The notes under the pieces are model-generated. The model ran no database searches. It was not told the origin of the DNA and saw only the letters and a list, made by a program, of their open reading frames with translations. Position numbers and translations under genes: made by a program. From DAOUAJ01 sp034433615 (GTDB lineage Bacteria > Chloroflexota > Anaerolineae > DUEN01), in contig DAOUAJ010000065.1 in the NCBI GenBank assembly GCA_034433615.1, positions 1-5,733 on the forward strand: a DNA stretch of 5,733 nucleotides, in the 5' to 3' direction. Below are positions 5,003 through 5,733 of the stretch, one piece after another (the stretch's first letter is position 1; every line of letters begins with the position of its first letter).

Positions 5003-5733
5003 ATGCCTAACATTCAAGACGGACCCGGTTCACCGCTGTTCGTGCCCTTGCCGCTCAAAGGCAACGTGGCCCTTGCCGGGCTGCCCGGCGCCGGCATTTC
5101 AGAAGAGATGGCCGCTGCACTGGAGCACGCGCCGGCCGGCTCCTGCGTCGCCTGGGGCATCCCGTTTGAGATCAACGAGGTGGCGTTGATCAAGGATCAG
5201 GCCGTGTGCGTCGAATTCAATCCCACCGCGGCCCAGTGGCTCGTTTTCATGCACACGTCGGACTTGCGACCAGCCGAGCCCGGCCCCGGCGGCTTCATCT
5301 CGCCCATGCGCGGCCAGGGACAACTGGCCGAGCACGCCGCTGACTATGTGATCCTATACGCGGACGGCATGGAGGAGCGCGTCGCTATCCGTCGCCGCCA
5401 CCAGATCGGCGCATTTCAACGCCGCTGGGGCGAAAACTGCTTCGAGGCGGTCGCCCATTGCAAGCCGCATCCGGTGCGAGCGCATCACGAACAGAGAGCC
5501 AGCGGTTGGGGTTGGAGCCAGACGCGTGTGAATGTCGCCGACAGCGGACCGTGGGTTAACTGGCTGTGGGCCTGGCAGAACCCTCATCCGGACAAGGCCA
5601 TCGTCGGCGTGCGCTTCGAGCCGAAATCGGGCGTCGTCGTCGTGTCAGCAATCTCGGCTGGTAACGCGTCCTCGCTGCCCCTGCGTTGGCGGACGCGGCG
5701 TAAAGCCATCTTGACATTGCCTCCAGACGAGCC
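5003..5733 (+). CDS. Unrecognised protein with beta-sandwich-like N-terminal region (runs off the window)
   Basis: The frame from ATG at 5003 stays open to the window end, giving 243 residues of a longer protein. AAGGAG lies 6 nt before the ATG, fixing the start. There is no signal peptide. Alternating hydrophobic strands and motifs such as AWGIPFEINEVAL (50-62), AQWLVFMHTSD (77-87), YVILYADGMEERVAIRRRHQIG (split by the DG at 121-122), RRWGENCFEAVAHC (140-153), VNWLWAWQNPHPDKAIVG (185-202) and VVVVSAISAG (211-220) recall the beta-sandwich domains attached to glycoside-active enzymes, where WG.PF and NP.PDK..I patterns recur. I cannot name the family, and the catalytic part, if any, is beyond the window. 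It is the third gene of the plus-strand run but is separated from the dehydrogenase by two palindromes, so it may be transcribed independently; I saw no clear promoter. Confidence 0.85.
   Translation, partial: MPNIQDGPGSPLFVPLPLKGNVALAGLPGAGISEEMAAALEHAPAGSCVAWGIPFEINEVALIKDQAVCVEFNPTAAQWLVFMHTSDLRPAEPGPGGFISPMRGQGQLAEHAADYVILYADGMEERVAIRRRHQIGAFQRRWGENCFEAVAHCKPHPVRAHHEQRASGWGWSQTRVNVADSGPWVNWLWAWQNPHPDKAIVGVRFEPKSGVVVVSAISAGNASSLPLRWRTRRKAILTLPPDE

Overview
The window is a bacterial chromosomal segment of moderately high GC. It has strong AGGAGG-type ribosome sites and three near-consensus sigma-70 promoters. The EF-P sequence style, the sparse palindromic repeats between genes, and secreted proteins of unknown function suggest a Chloroflexota (Anaerolineae-like) genome. 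That placement is inferred from recalled resemblance, not from a search.

Left part (1-1710, genes on the minus strand): the N-terminal two thirds of elongation factor P (365 down to the window edge) has its own TTGACG-17-TATAAT promoter. Upstream lie about 320 bases without a convincing gene, holding two hairpins; the larger one (596-683) directly abuts the stop of the next gene. That gene (1536-685) encodes a lipoprotein-anchored member of the putative cyclase / kynurenine formamidase-like metal hydrolase family. A short dispersed-repeat-like segment lies upstream of it.

Middle part (1710-3176): a secreted protein of unknown function (2732-1710) is preceded on the same strand by a 50-residue helical protein (2934-2782) that looks like the N-terminus of a longer coiled-coil protein. 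The probable original C-terminus survives out of frame just downstream and ends in a TGATG overlap with the next start codon. A TTGACA-17-TATACT promoter drives this pair leftward. A TTGCAG-17-TAGAAT promoter drives the right-hand genes. Between the two -35 boxes lies an array of 8-bp tandem repeats.

Right part (3177-5733, plus strand): an LsrG-like antibiotic-biosynthesis-monooxygenase-fold (ABM-fold) protein, an iron-containing alcohol dehydrogenase with altered metal-site residues, two related perfect 17-bp palindromes, and the start of a long unrecognised protein with a beta-sandwich look. The LsrG-like protein and the dehydrogenase probably form one transcription unit acting on small carbonyl or hydroxy-carbonyl compounds. 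No mobile element, CRISPR array, tRNA or rRNA was seen, and I see no clear evidence of a wholly new multi-gene system. The most unusual items are the decayed coiled-coil gene, the covarying palindrome pair, the repeat array between divergent promoters, and the EF-P with arginine at residue 32.
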